Origin: Nocardioides sp. YR527
GTDB taxonomy: Bacteria; Actinomycetota; Actinomycetes; Propionibacteriales; Nocardioidaceae
Direction of reading: 5' to 3'
NCBI RefSeq assembly: GCF_900101045.1
Contig: NZ_FNFN01000010.1
Span: forward strand, 151,588-215,587
DNA: 64,000 nt
Under the pieces are notes generated by a model, which saw only the letters and a list, made by a program, of their open reading frames with translations, searched no databases and had not been told where the DNA came from. Below, in pieces: positions 16,130 through 23,709 of the stretch; position 1 is the first letter of the stretch; each line of letters opens with the position of its first letter. The position numbers were made by a program, and so were the translations under genes.

Positions 16130-17650
16130 GTGGAACTCAAGGACTGGAACGAGCCTGATCCAGCGGAAGTCCTCCACCCGACTTTTGACGCTGAGTGGGA
16201 TGCAGCGCTCAGGCGGTATTGGGGATCGCTCAACGATGCTCCTCTTCGACGATGCACAGAGGTGGCGCGTTCGCTCGGAGCGAGGACACTCGTGATCGAA
16301 ACGAGGTACCTCGATCTCGACTTTCGAAGTGAGTACTCGGCTTACTACTCTCGCCAGTTCGCAGACATCCCGGACTCAACGCACCGCCTCCATTTCTTCT
16401 TCGAGAACTTGAGTGCCGGATCGCTTTGGCAAGACGCGGCTCAAGCGGGATACCTGGGCTACGTCGTGGTGCGGCCGGCCTCGACGGGCCTCGTGTCACG
16501 CGCCCTGCTGCCTCCGCCTCCGGACCTTGCGGAAGCAGTCCGGACCTGTGTGACGGAGAAGGTGAGCTTCTTTGGTCAACAACTGACGATAACCGGAGTC
16601 CCATTTGCACAACAGGATGCGCAACTCGGCGCTTGTGCGCAGGCTGCCGCATGGATGTGTCACTACAGCGCTCACGTTCGCGGGGACACCGCCCGACGAA
16701 CCAAGGCCGACTTCTCGCTCATGGCTGACGCCAGCCTCCAACCCAATCGCGGCTTACCCTCCGGCGGCCTCACGGTGGTGCAACTCAGCGATCTGTTTCG
16801 ACGGTTCGAACTCCCCGCGATGTTCTATTCTGTCGGCGACCTCCCCAGCCCTCACCTCCCCTGGCAACCTGATGATCCCATTCCGCCCACCCTGGATGGC
16901 CCGTCAGCCTCGCCTCCTGGCAGTTGGGACCATCGAATTATTCCTGTTGCGTGCCGTCACCTGAACTCCGGAAATCCGGTCCTGGTTGGCACCCACGACC
17001 ACGCCTTCGTCCTTTGCGGATACCGCCGCACCGACGCGCCCCAGAGGGGCTGGATCGAGTTCATTCGTCACGACGACCAAGCAGGTCCTTACCTCCTGGT
17101 CACCAATGTGCTCAACGACATCGACCCCAGAAGCGGCAAGGTCTACGGAGCCTGGCGCACTATGCACGTACCCGTCCCTGAGAAGCTCTGGCTTGCGCCC
17201 GAAGCGGCAGAACGCAAAGGGGGGCTCTACCTTGTCAAGGCCTCTAGGCAGATAGCCGCAGTTGCGCCGTCATTGCCGTTCGAGCCGATCGACGATCTCA
17301 TCGCTGCCGGCCGGCTCTCACTCCGTACCTACGCGATCCGATCGAACGACTTCAAAAGAAACCTCGCTGGCCGAGGTCTCCATGCCAGCATCGTCCAGGA
17401 GTACGCACTCGCGAGGCTCCCTAGATACATCTGGGTGGTCGAAGCGATTGATCGCGACCTGCGAGAAGCAGGTCGGCCGGCTGTAGTCGGCGAAGCGGTT
17501 CTCGACGCCACCTCCTCAGACCACGCTCCCGAGGAGATCGCTCTGCATGTTCACGGCGTCATGTGGCTGCAACAGACCAGCAGAAGGATCCGGTTCCCTA
17601 TCTTGGGCGACCCACGCGCGTACGAGAGTGGTGGCGTGGGGGTGGCATAG
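16130..17650 (+). CDS. Predicted papain-like (C39-type) cysteine peptidase domain protein
   Basis: A 506-residue cytosolic protein; I do not recognise a named family. Around residues 163-180 is DAQLGACAQAAAWMCHYSAH, which looks like a papain-fold nucleophile helix with Cys169. GTHDHAFVLCGYRR gives His291 and EFIRHDDQAGPYLL gives Asp315 or Asp316, the order and flanks (HAxxxxGY, then D-x-x-GPY) of C39-like peptidases. The N-terminal 140 residues and C-terminal 150 residues are unassigned. There is no signal peptide, so an intracellular target is expected. Location next to the Ubl/XRE-ImmA genes suggests a conflict-related role; that is inference. Confidence 0.6.
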   Translation: MELKDWNEPDPAEVLHPTFDAEWDAALRRYWGSLNDAPLRRCTEVARSLGARTLVIETRYLDLDFRSEYSAYYSRQFADIPDSTHRLHFFFENLSAGSLWQDAAQAGYLGYVVVRPASTGLVSRALLPPPPDLAEAVRTCVTEKVSFFGQQLTITGVPFAQQDAQLGACAQAAAWMCHYSAHVRGDTARRTKADFSLMADASLQPNRGLPSGGLTVVQLSDLFRRFELPAMFYSVGDLPSPHLPWQPDDPIPPTLDGPSASPPGSWDHRIIPVACRHLNSGNPVLVGTHDHAFVLCGYRRTDAPQRGWIEFIRHDDQAGPYLLVTNVLNDIDPRSGKVYGAWRTMHVPVPEKLWLAPEAAERKGGLYLVKASRQIAAVAPSLPFEPIDDLIAAGRLSLRTYAIRSNDFKRNLAGRGLHASIVQEYALARLPRYIWVVEAIDRDLREAGRPAVVGEAVLDATSSDHAPEEIALHVHGVMWLQQTSRRIRFPILGDPRAYESGGVGVA

Positions 17651-17756
17651 TTGCCACCGTGGCGCTCGAGTTACAGGCGACCCAAGGCAGTCGTTCGTCT
17701 TAGGGGGAGTTCTTGATTCACCCACGCGGCACGCCCGTGTGAGACAAACTACCTGG

Positions 17757-18251
17757 GTGACCGAGTCAAGTCCTCCCCCTGGCCGCCCGCTAGACAAGGC
17801 TTCTGAAAGTGCGTTAGACCTTTGCTCTACCGTCGCCAGATCGATCAGAGATAAGGCTAACAAGAACAAGGTCCGCGCCAGGGTGCTCACGATGTTCACC
17901 ACGGCCGCCACCGCGGCGATCCCGGTGTTCATCGGCTTGTCGGGCGATGACTTCGTGACGGGCAAGGTGGTCCCGAGCATCTTGGCTGCTCTAACCGCGA
18001 CCGTTGTTGCGCTCGGTCAGATCGAGCGACCACATGAACGTTGGAGCTTGTATCGGCGCTACCAGCGGATACTTGAGGCGGATGCGAAGCGATACAGGTA
18101 TCGGATTGAGCCCTTCGATGATTCAGACCGAGACCGCATCCTTGCCGCAAGGGTCGCTCAGTATGAGTTGGATCTTCAGGCCGAGTGGGAGGGCCTTATT
18201 CCAACAAGTTCCGATGTCGCAGCAGTGACCAAAGAGGGGCATAGCAGGTGA
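17757..18251 (+). CDS. SLATT/DUF4231-like two-TM protein (candidate membrane effector)
   Basis: A 164-residue protein with an N-terminal helix (ASESALDLCSTVARSIRDKA), then two transmembrane segments (LTMFTTAATAAIPVFIGL and VVPSILAALTATVVALGQI), then the amphipathic ERPHERWSLYRRYQRILEAD helix, ending WEGLIP. This is the layout of SLATT domains, which are proposed pore-forming effectors controlled by nucleotide signals. The GTG at 17757 is tentative (another GTG is at 17738). The stop overlaps the next start (GTGA), so it is coupled to the GTP-cyclohydrolase-II-like enzyme. Confidence 0.7.
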   Translation: MTESSPPPGRPLDKASESALDLCSTVARSIRDKANKNKVRARVLTMFTTAATAAIPVFIGLSGDDFVTGKVVPSILAALTATVVALGQIERPHERWSLYRRYQRILEADAKRYRYRIEPFDDSDRDRILAARVAQYELDLQAEWEGLIPTSSDVAAVTKEGHSR

Positions 18252-18874
18252 GTGCGGAAATTTTCGAACATGCGTCATGCGACTTCAAGAGCCACTACGG
18301 GTCAGGAACCCTGCACATATACAGTTTTGGTGAGCATGAAGAAGACAACATCGTCTGCATCGAGGTGCCACCCCCAACGGACGGTGCTCACATGAGTGTG
18401 CCCCTTGTTAGGGTTCAGAGCGCCTGCTACACGGCCGAGATTTTCCGAGCGACGGATTGTGACTGTCATGAGCAACTCGACGAGAGTCTCAAGCGTGTAC
18501 ACCGCGAGGGTGGGTTTGTTCTGTACATGATCTGCGATGGCAGAGGTGCGGGACTTCTCACTAAGGTGAGGGGCCTAGCTCTCGGCGACACGCACGACAT
18601 GGACACGTGGGACGCCTACAAGGCGCTTGGTGTAGAGCCGGACCCCCGAGACTACCGCCGTCCTGCGTTAGTGCTAGCCGATCTAGGTCTGCGGTCTATT
18701 CGTCTGCTTACGAACAACCCACGGAAGATAACTGGTCTGGAAGAGGCGGGAATCGACATCGACCATGTGGCCCTGAAGATTGATGCCACCCCGGATTCGC
18801 TGCCGTATCTAGTCACCAAGCAACGCAAATTCGGTCACTTGTATGACTACCTCGCGGAGGGTCCGGGATCTTGA
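18248..18874 (+). CDS. Divergent GTP cyclohydrolase II-like (RibA-fold) protein
   Basis: A 208-residue protein clearly related to GTP cyclohydrolase II. Zinc cysteines 60, 71 and 73 keep the C-x10-C-x-C spacing (SACYTAEIFRATDCDC); GRGAGLLTKVRGLAL and the IRLLTNNPRKITGLEEAGI segment are typical. The catalytic loop, normally YxRQEGR, reads YMICDGR (93-99), so the Arg, Gln and Glu before the Gly-Arg are replaced. It lacks a DHBP synthase domain and is not with other riboflavin genes. It probably makes or binds a modified nucleotide for the coupled SLATT protein rather than feeding riboflavin synthesis (inference). Confidence 0.82.
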   Translation: MSAEIFEHASCDFKSHYGSGTLHIYSFGEHEEDNIVCIEVPPPTDGAHMSVPLVRVQSACYTAEIFRATDCDCHEQLDESLKRVHREGGFVLYMICDGRGAGLLTKVRGLALGDTHDMDTWDAYKALGVEPDPRDYRRPALVLADLGLRSIRLLTNNPRKITGLEEAGIDIDHVALKIDATPDSLPYLVTKQRKFGHLYDYLAEGPGS

Positions 18875-18978
18875 AGTTGCGAGCGCATGGTCGCTTCCTG
18901 CCGTGAACCTGACCTTCGCTGCGGTCACGCGCTGATGGCCGCCCTGATCGACTCGATCTGCCACGGCCTGCGCGACGT

Positions 18979-19203
18979 GCCGGCGAGACCAACGCGCTGG
19001 GTCGCGCCCTGAAGAAGCGATCCGCCGACGTGCTTGCCTACTTCGGCGGGCGCGGCACGCCCAACGGCTCAACGGAGGCGATCAATGGTCGGCTTGAGAA
19101 CCCACTAGGATTCGCCCTCGGGTTCCGCAACCTGACCAACTCCCTCGCCAGAGGCCTGCTCCAGTCTGGAGGTTTCAGACCGCAACTGCGCCAAGGACTG
19201 TGA
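18979..19203 (+). pseudogene. ISL3-family transposase C-terminal remnant
   Basis: In frame to a TGA at 19201-19203 the DNA reads RALKKRSADVLAYFGG, PNGSTEAINGRLEN, LGFRNLTNSLARGLLQSGGF and RPQLRQGL, the recognisable C-terminus of ISL3-type transposases. The first three-quarters of the gene are missing or scrambled, and no terminal inverted repeats are evident. It is a dead fragment marking past transposition beside the SLATT/RibA-like pair. Confidence 0.75.
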
Positions 19204-19224
19204 AGTGAACCAGTTGTCGTTCGA

Positions 19225-19902
19225 TTAAGCAAAGATTCCGATAATCCCTGCGATGACGCCTGCCGCCGTCATAAGAAGCATTAGGACTGACTCGTTCCGT
19301 TTCCACCATGGGCTTTTATCTTGTTGTTCGATCAGCAGTGGCACCACTGTGACCTGACGAGCCGCCCGCACGCTAAGTGCTAGCCCAATAACTGCGCCGG
19401 TGACCTGCCCGGCGAGGGCATACCCGCTGGCTGGAGAAAGTCCGATTTGTTGCGCGATCGTCCATCCGAGCGAGCCGCCGACGAGCATCATCAGGAGAGC
19501 TCGAACGACGCTGGCTGGAGCCTTCGAGGTTGGGCGATGGGATCGGGCATCCAGGATCTTCTTGATCTCGGTGACCGCAGCACTCGTCGGTGGCTTGGCA
19601 GTGTCCCAGAACAGGAGTGTCAGAAAGTCGCCACGCAAAGTAAGAGTGATTGAAAGATCTGGTGAATGCAGCCGAACCTCCTCGACCGTCCGCTCGAACT
19701 CGAATACATCAGTCAATGTCTCGGCCGTATAGTCGTTGACTGAGATCCGCACGTCTGACGGTCCGTGCTGTCCGACCAAGGGTTCGAGGAGCGCGACGAT
19801 GTCGCGGAGGTCTTGGCGGTCGAGCGCAACGGGTCGAAGTTTCTCAAACGAGTAGGTCCATTGAGGGGGTCGCTGGATCGCCATGAGGAGAGTATGGCGC
19901 AT
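19225..19902 (-). CDS. Hypothetical membrane protein with N-terminal soluble domain
   Basis: A 225-residue protein, family not recognised. Residues 1-130 are soluble (for example VRISVNDYTAETLTDVFEFE and LSITLTLRGDFLTLLFWDTA). Three hydrophobic segments follow: VVRALLMMLVGGSLGWTIAQ, YALAGQVTGAVIGLALSV and SVLMLLMTAAGVIAGIIGIF. A second ATG at 19884 (MAIQRPPQW) is an equally possible start; neither has a good ribosome binding site. A soluble sensor fused to membrane helices at the edge of the island resembles defence effectors in layout only. Confidence 0.6.
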   Translation of the reverse strand: MRHTLLMAIQRPPQWTYSFEKLRPVALDRQDLRDIVALLEPLVGQHGPSDVRISVNDYTAETLTDVFEFERTVEEVRLHSPDLSITLTLRGDFLTLLFWDTAKPPTSAAVTEIKKILDARSHRPTSKAPASVVRALLMMLVGGSLGWTIAQQIGLSPASGYALAGQVTGAVIGLALSVRAARQVTVVPLLIEQQDKSPWWKRNESVLMLLMTAAGVIAGIIGIFA

Positions 19903-19993
19903 GCGGCGCGGCAGCGGATTGTTCCGGATGGTGTGGGCAGCCTGCAGCTACGAGCCTTGTGGTCCATGAGCTTAGGGGTAGGGCGCGCTCGAT

Positions 19994-20246
19994 CTACTTG
20001 AAGTAGTGCGACGCGCTGAAATTGCTCCCGAGGCCCGTCGCAACGAATGGAGCGACACCGCGTTCCAGCGGGCTCTCGCGGTACGGGACAGAAGGGTCGC
20101 GGAGCAGAAGAAGGCGTCCGGTCACTTGGATCCACAGGGCGTTCGTCTCCAAGTCATAGCGGTGCGTACAGCAGTGGCGTCCGCGGCGTACAGCGTCTCC
20201 TGCCCAACGCTCGCGGCAGGTTCACGCGGAGTCCCTCCCAGACCAT
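19994..20246 (-). pseudogene. Possible frameshifted small gene in a 408-bp gap
   Basis: The stretch 19903-20310 has no clear intact gene. On the minus strand an ATG at 20246 opens MVWEGLRVNL; a one-base shift then gives a plausible continuation containing HCCTHRYDLETNALWIQVTG and ending SNFSASHYFK before a TAG at 19994. The protein is not recognised and the frameshift is assumed, so this could equally be non-coding. Confidence 0.2.
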
Positions 20247-20310
20247 GCCGGCGAATGGCGCGCGAGGTGATCAGCCGTCGGGCCAGTCGCGCGATCACTA
20301 GGCTTGCGGC

Positions 20311-21000
20311 GTGAAGGTAAGAGTAGAAGAGGGGCGGTTCGTCGAGCGGGAGACCGAGCACGGTACTGACCGCCGGATGTTCGGGGAGTTCATCGGGGCG
20401 CGCGGTGAGCTGGCTTCGTACGCCTTCGGGTGGACGTCGGAAGCGGATGAGGGGCGGATCTCGATCGGTGTCGGGGCCGGAAACGAAGGCGGCGGTACGT
20501 TTCATGCGGCTGTTGTCGAGCGTGACGGTCGCATCGGGTATGCGCTGATCGATGAGCCGTTCGAGGACGTGCCCCAAGGAGGTCCGCATCTGACCGCTGC
20601 CGCAGCCCATGCACACCGGGACATAGCGCTCATCTGGACGGTGGTCGATGCCGTGATGAAGCTCGACAGTCGCGCGGTGTGGCTGCGCCACTGGCTGCGT
20701 CGAACGAAGATCATCACGACGGCACCGGTCCTGACGGGCGAGGAGCCTGCCCTCTTCGTCTCGCGCGATGCCGACGACGGTTTGTGGCAGCTGATCGGGC
20801 CGTCGAAAGCCACCATCGACAACAACCGGGTGGGACACCTCACCCACCTCGTGGACACGGACCCGACGCTCGTGACTGTCCTGGACCTCGAGCCGGGCGA
20901 GAGCGCGATGAGGGAGCAGGCCGGCGGTCCGTGGGCTCGGTACGACGTCGACTTGCGCCCTTTGAACAGGCCCGGTGTCTTCCTCAGGGGATCGCGCTGA
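20311..21000 (+). CDS. Hypothetical protein
   Basis: A 229-residue soluble protein of unknown family. The N-terminal half has antiparallel-sheet character (ELASYAFGWTSEADEGRISI, then GGGTFHAAVVERDGRIGYAL). The C-terminal part contains LWQLIGPSKATIDNNRVGH and VTVLDLEPGESAMREQ. The second part resembles small 'DUF2185-like' or immunity-type domains in which a WxLI/DxxxP pattern occurs, but the match is weak. The start is a GTG at 20311 in the sequence GGCGTGAAGG. No operon partner: the alpha/beta hydrolase starts 58 bases downstream and could be co-transcribed. Confidence 0.6.
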   Translation: MKVRVEEGRFVERETEHGTDRRMFGEFIGARGELASYAFGWTSEADEGRISIGVGAGNEGGGTFHAAVVERDGRIGYALIDEPFEDVPQGGPHLTAAAAHAHRDIALIWTVVDAVMKLDSRAVWLRHWLRRTKIITTAPVLTGEEPALFVSRDADDGLWQLIGPSKATIDNNRVGHLTHLVDTDPTLVTVLDLEPGESAMREQAGGPWARYDVDLRPLNRPGVFLRGSR

Positions 21001-21058
21001 TCGCGTATGTGGCGGACCTAGGAATGGCAGCATGGGCACCCCGTCACCAGGAGGCCCC

Positions 21059-21919
21059 ATGCCCACCACAGCCACATTCGTCTCGCCGACCGACGGCACC
21101 GCGCTCGCGATCCGGACATGGGGAGAGGAGCTGTCCGCGCCGCGGGGCGTGGTTCAGATCGCCCACGGCATCGCCGAGCACGGGCAGCGTTACGACCGGC
21201 TCGCTCGCGCTCTCGTCGCGGCTGGGTACGTCGTGCGGGCGGTCGACCACCGCGGTCACGGCGGGTCCGTCACGTCGGCCGACCAGCTCGGTCACTTCGA
21301 CTTCGAGGCGCTGGTGGCCGATGTCGCGGCCATGGGTGCCTCGCTGCGCGATGACTTCCCCGGGATCCCGGTGTTCCTGGTGGCGCACTCGATGGGGTCC
21401 TTCGCGGCGCAGACGGTGATCTTGGACCGGTCCGACCTGTACGACGCTGTGGTGCTGTCAGGCTCGACCGCCCTCGACGTACTCGCCGGTGCGCTCTCGA
21501 GCGCCGAGGGTCCGGTCGGGCTGGAGGCGTTCAACGCCGGGTTCGAGCACCGGACCGGATACGAGTGGCTCTCGCGCGATGAGGTCGAGGTCGATGCGTA
21601 CGTCGCAGACCCGTTGTCCGGGTTCGATCTGCCCGACACCGCCGTGCCTCAGCTGTTCGCCGGCGCCGAGCATCTGGCCGACCCGGCAGCCATCGGTGGG
21701 ATCCGCTCCGATCTGCCGATTCTCGTCGTCTCCGGCGACGCCGACCCGCTTGCCGGAGGTGGCGCACTGGTCGAATTGCTGGGGGAGCGTTACCGCGAGG
21801 CCGGATTGAAGGATGTGACGGTGACGCTCTACCCCGGGGCGCGCCACGAGATCTTCAACGAGACCAACCGCGATGCGATCACCGCCGACGTGATCGACTG
21901 GCTCACGGCTCATTCCTGA
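21059..21919 (+). CDS. Alpha/beta hydrolase, monoacylglycerol lipase/lysophospholipase type
   Basis: A 286-residue serine hydrolase. The nucleophile elbow is VAHSMGSF (GxSxG variant with HSMGS), the acid is in VVSGDADPLAGG and the histidine in YPGARHEIFNE. The oxyanion-loop motif is IAHGIAEHGQRY, typical of the lysophospholipase (PldB, Hydrolase_4) group that cleaves monoacylglycerols or lysophospholipids. No signal peptide, so it is cytosolic. The ATG at 21059 has GGAGG six bases upstream. Confidence 0.88.
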   Translation: MPTTATFVSPTDGTALAIRTWGEELSAPRGVVQIAHGIAEHGQRYDRLARALVAAGYVVRAVDHRGHGGSVTSADQLGHFDFEALVADVAAMGASLRDDFPGIPVFLVAHSMGSFAAQTVILDRSDLYDAVVLSGSTALDVLAGALSSAEGPVGLEAFNAGFEHRTGYEWLSRDEVEVDAYVADPLSGFDLPDTAVPQLFAGAEHLADPAAIGGIRSDLPILVVSGDADPLAGGGALVELLGERYREAGLKDVTVTLYPGARHEIFNETNRDAITADVIDWLTAHS

Positions 21920-21980
21920 CTGCAGCACGGTCGGGGACAGATGGTTTCGCATATGCGAAGCCACCTGTCCGTCGCAGCTC

Positions 21981-22129
21981 ACCTCAGACGCACGGCCGGA
22001 TGGCGTCGATGATCCGCGACCAGTTCTCGGCGCCGTACCCACGCGAGCGGGCCCAGGTGTAGTGGGCCTGGACGGCGCGGGGGAGGCCGGCGTCGATGCC
22101 GGCGGCCTCGCTGGCCTCGACGGGGTGGT
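21981..22129 (-). pseudogene. Truncated copy of the 3' end of the imine-reductase-like gene
   Basis: About 147 bp match the last codons of the complete gene at 23710-24594 (there 23706-23854) with roughly nine mismatches. It keeps the same stop position and reads YTWARSRGYGAENWSRIIDA in the same frame. Homology ends abruptly after the GTGGTC at 22129, and the rest of the gene is absent. It looks like the relic of a tandem duplication separated from its partner by 22134-23705. Confidence 0.8.
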
Positions 22130-22133
22130 CAGG

Positions 22134-23108
22134 TTAGGGGCCGCCAACGCGCCACCGTCTGCTGCTCATCGACGGCCTTCCTCGTTGCTCGCGCATGGTG
22201 GGTGTGTACGTGGCGCGCCACTTTGACGGCGGCGAGGAAAGGGCCTCCAGAACAGTCACTGCGACGTCTTCGGGGCTCCTGTTGATGAACGGAAAGGTGA
22301 GAAAGACTTGGAACGCAGTGTCGTCGGCCATGAGGGACACGAGGAATTGGTCAGGCTCCCGGAAGTGGCGGGCGCCCCAGGAGAACTGCAGGTGATGCTT
22401 GGCCAGCCAGGCATGGTCGACCTGCTGGAGGATCAGCCTTGTGGCGGTGTCCGAGGGGCGCTCCCAGGAACGGTCGGCGATGAGCCGCTCGACCTCGGCG
22501 TCGTACTGTTCGGCGACGAAGCTCGCACCGCTCGAAGCCGGCTTCTCGAGCAGCCAATCCCAGTGGACAACGTCGCCGTCACGACGGATGAGAACATCGG
22601 TTGAGCCGCAGCCGTATGTTCCACACTCACATCGAGCGATCGGAACCTGCCGAGGTGTGGTTTCGGCACGGAGCATGGTGACCGGAACGATCAGGTCGAA
22701 GGGGTCCATGCCCATTCCTGCAGCTCTGGACGTCATCTCGACTTCGTTGACGAAGACCTGGAGCTCGAACCCGTCCGTTAGGTCCTTCGGGGCTGGAGAT
22801 ACGGCGAACCTGATCACGTCGCTCGGCAGCCGGTCATACACCTCAGAGGAGCGATCTCGCGCCGGGCTGTCCGCTTGCCCTGGGAACGGGAGACCAAGCT
22901 CATCGAGCGCGTCGACCAAGACCGGTTCGATCTCGTCACGGCGTAGGTCCGCCGTAAGCCCAGCAAGTGTGCGAAGAGCGGGAGAATCGAGATCGTCGAC
23001 AAGCGCTTGTGTGGCCGCGTCGATGATGACTTTGTGCTCCTCTCCCTCGTCCCAGCGAGCCGCTGCGTCGTAGAAGCGGGAGTGGGGACTGGGGCCTAGC
23101 GCGAACAC
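22134..23108 (-). CDS. Hypothetical protein with CxCG-x2-GC motif
   Basis: A 324-residue soluble protein, not recognised. A possible zinc site is ARCECGTYGCGSTDVLI (Cys, Cys, Cys) near the middle, followed by VVHWDWLLEKP. The N-terminal 60 residues are helical with a leucine-rich ALVDDLDSPALRTLAGLTAD stretch. The C-terminal tail (RPSMSSRRWRVGGP) ends at the junction with the truncated duplicate, so the last residues and the TAA stop (22134-22136) may have been created by the rearrangement. Confidence 0.6.
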   Translation of the reverse strand: MFALGPSPHSRFYDAAARWDEGEEHKVIIDAATQALVDDLDSPALRTLAGLTADLRRDEIEPVLVDALDELGLPFPGQADSPARDRSSEVYDRLPSDVIRFAVSPAPKDLTDGFELQVFVNEVEMTSRAAGMGMDPFDLIVPVTMLRAETTPRQVPIARCECGTYGCGSTDVLIRRDGDVVHWDWLLEKPASSGASFVAEQYDAEVERLIADRSWERPSDTATRLILQQVDHAWLAKHHLQFSWGARHFREPDQFLVSLMADDTAFQVFLTFPFINRSPEDVAVTVLEALSSPPSKWRATYTPTMREQRGRPSMSSRRWRVGGP

Positions 23109-23272
23109 GCCGTCATTCTGTGCTCTGCAGGTGTTGCAGCACCATCGAGTATTTCGCGACCTTCCGGTCAGGTCGGATGAATTCGAGCGCGATGCTCGAA
23201 TTCGGCTAGCACATGCTCGGAGGCGTACGCGACGATGACTGTTCCTGATTCACCTGACTGAAGGGGCGCGAG

Positions 23273-23683
23273 ATGAGTCGGACCTCGTTCGTGAGCAGGC
23301 TTCGCGACCAGGTCGTTCGGCCCCTCGTCCACAGCGCGCTGGCAGAGCATGAGATTCCCGAGGTCACCGTTGCGGTCGTGGTCGGCACGGAGTTCTACAG
23401 CTCACTGAGAGAGCCCGGGGAAACGCGCTGGACATACCCGGACGATGGGCATGAGTACGTCTGGGTGCATGTCACGTATCAGCCGACGAGCGAGGGTGGG
23501 GCGTGGCGGTTGGGGCGTTCTGAGGATCTCCATGACTCGTCCGAGCTGATCAATGCTCTCTTCCAGTTCGGCTGGGCTTTCGAGGGCTGGGTGTCTGAGA
23601 CGACGTTCGCATGGGGCGAGGAGCGCCATGCCCGGCGTGTGGAGCTCGGAGATCTGCCTGAATGGATGATCACCGGCGCCTGA
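23273..23683 (+). CDS. Hypothetical protein
   Basis: A 136-residue soluble protein of unknown family, beginning MSRTSFVSRLRDQVVRPLVH. Features: YVWVHVTYQPTSEGGAWRLG strand pair and ALFQFGWAFEGWVSETTFAW, giving an aromatic-rich alpha/beta fold. It has no signal, TM or metal motif. The stop lies inside the left arm of a strong hairpin (23673-23701). It may be the lone gene of its transcript. Confidence 0.55.
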   Translation: MSRTSFVSRLRDQVVRPLVHSALAEHEIPEVTVAVVVGTEFYSSLREPGETRWTYPDDGHEYVWVHVTYQPTSEGGAWRLGRSEDLHDSSELINALFQFGWAFEGWVSETTFAWGEERHARRVELGDLPEWMITGA

Positions 23684-23701
23684 AGGTCGCTCAGGCGCCG
23701 G
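23673..23701. terminator. Bidirectional terminator hairpin
   Basis: CCGGCGCCTGA and TCAGGCGCCGG form perfect 11-bp arms around a 7-base loop, between the convergent ends of the hypothetical gene at 23273 and the imine-reductase-like gene at 23710. No T-run is seen, which is common in high-GC actinobacteria. Confidence 0.65.
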
Positions 23702-23709
23702 CGATCACC

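Noticed and set aside
18248..18874. GTP cyclohydrolase II-like gene considered as ordinary ribA
   Set aside because: It lacks ribB/ribH/ribE neighbours, is coupled to a SLATT-like gene, and has a changed catalytic loop.
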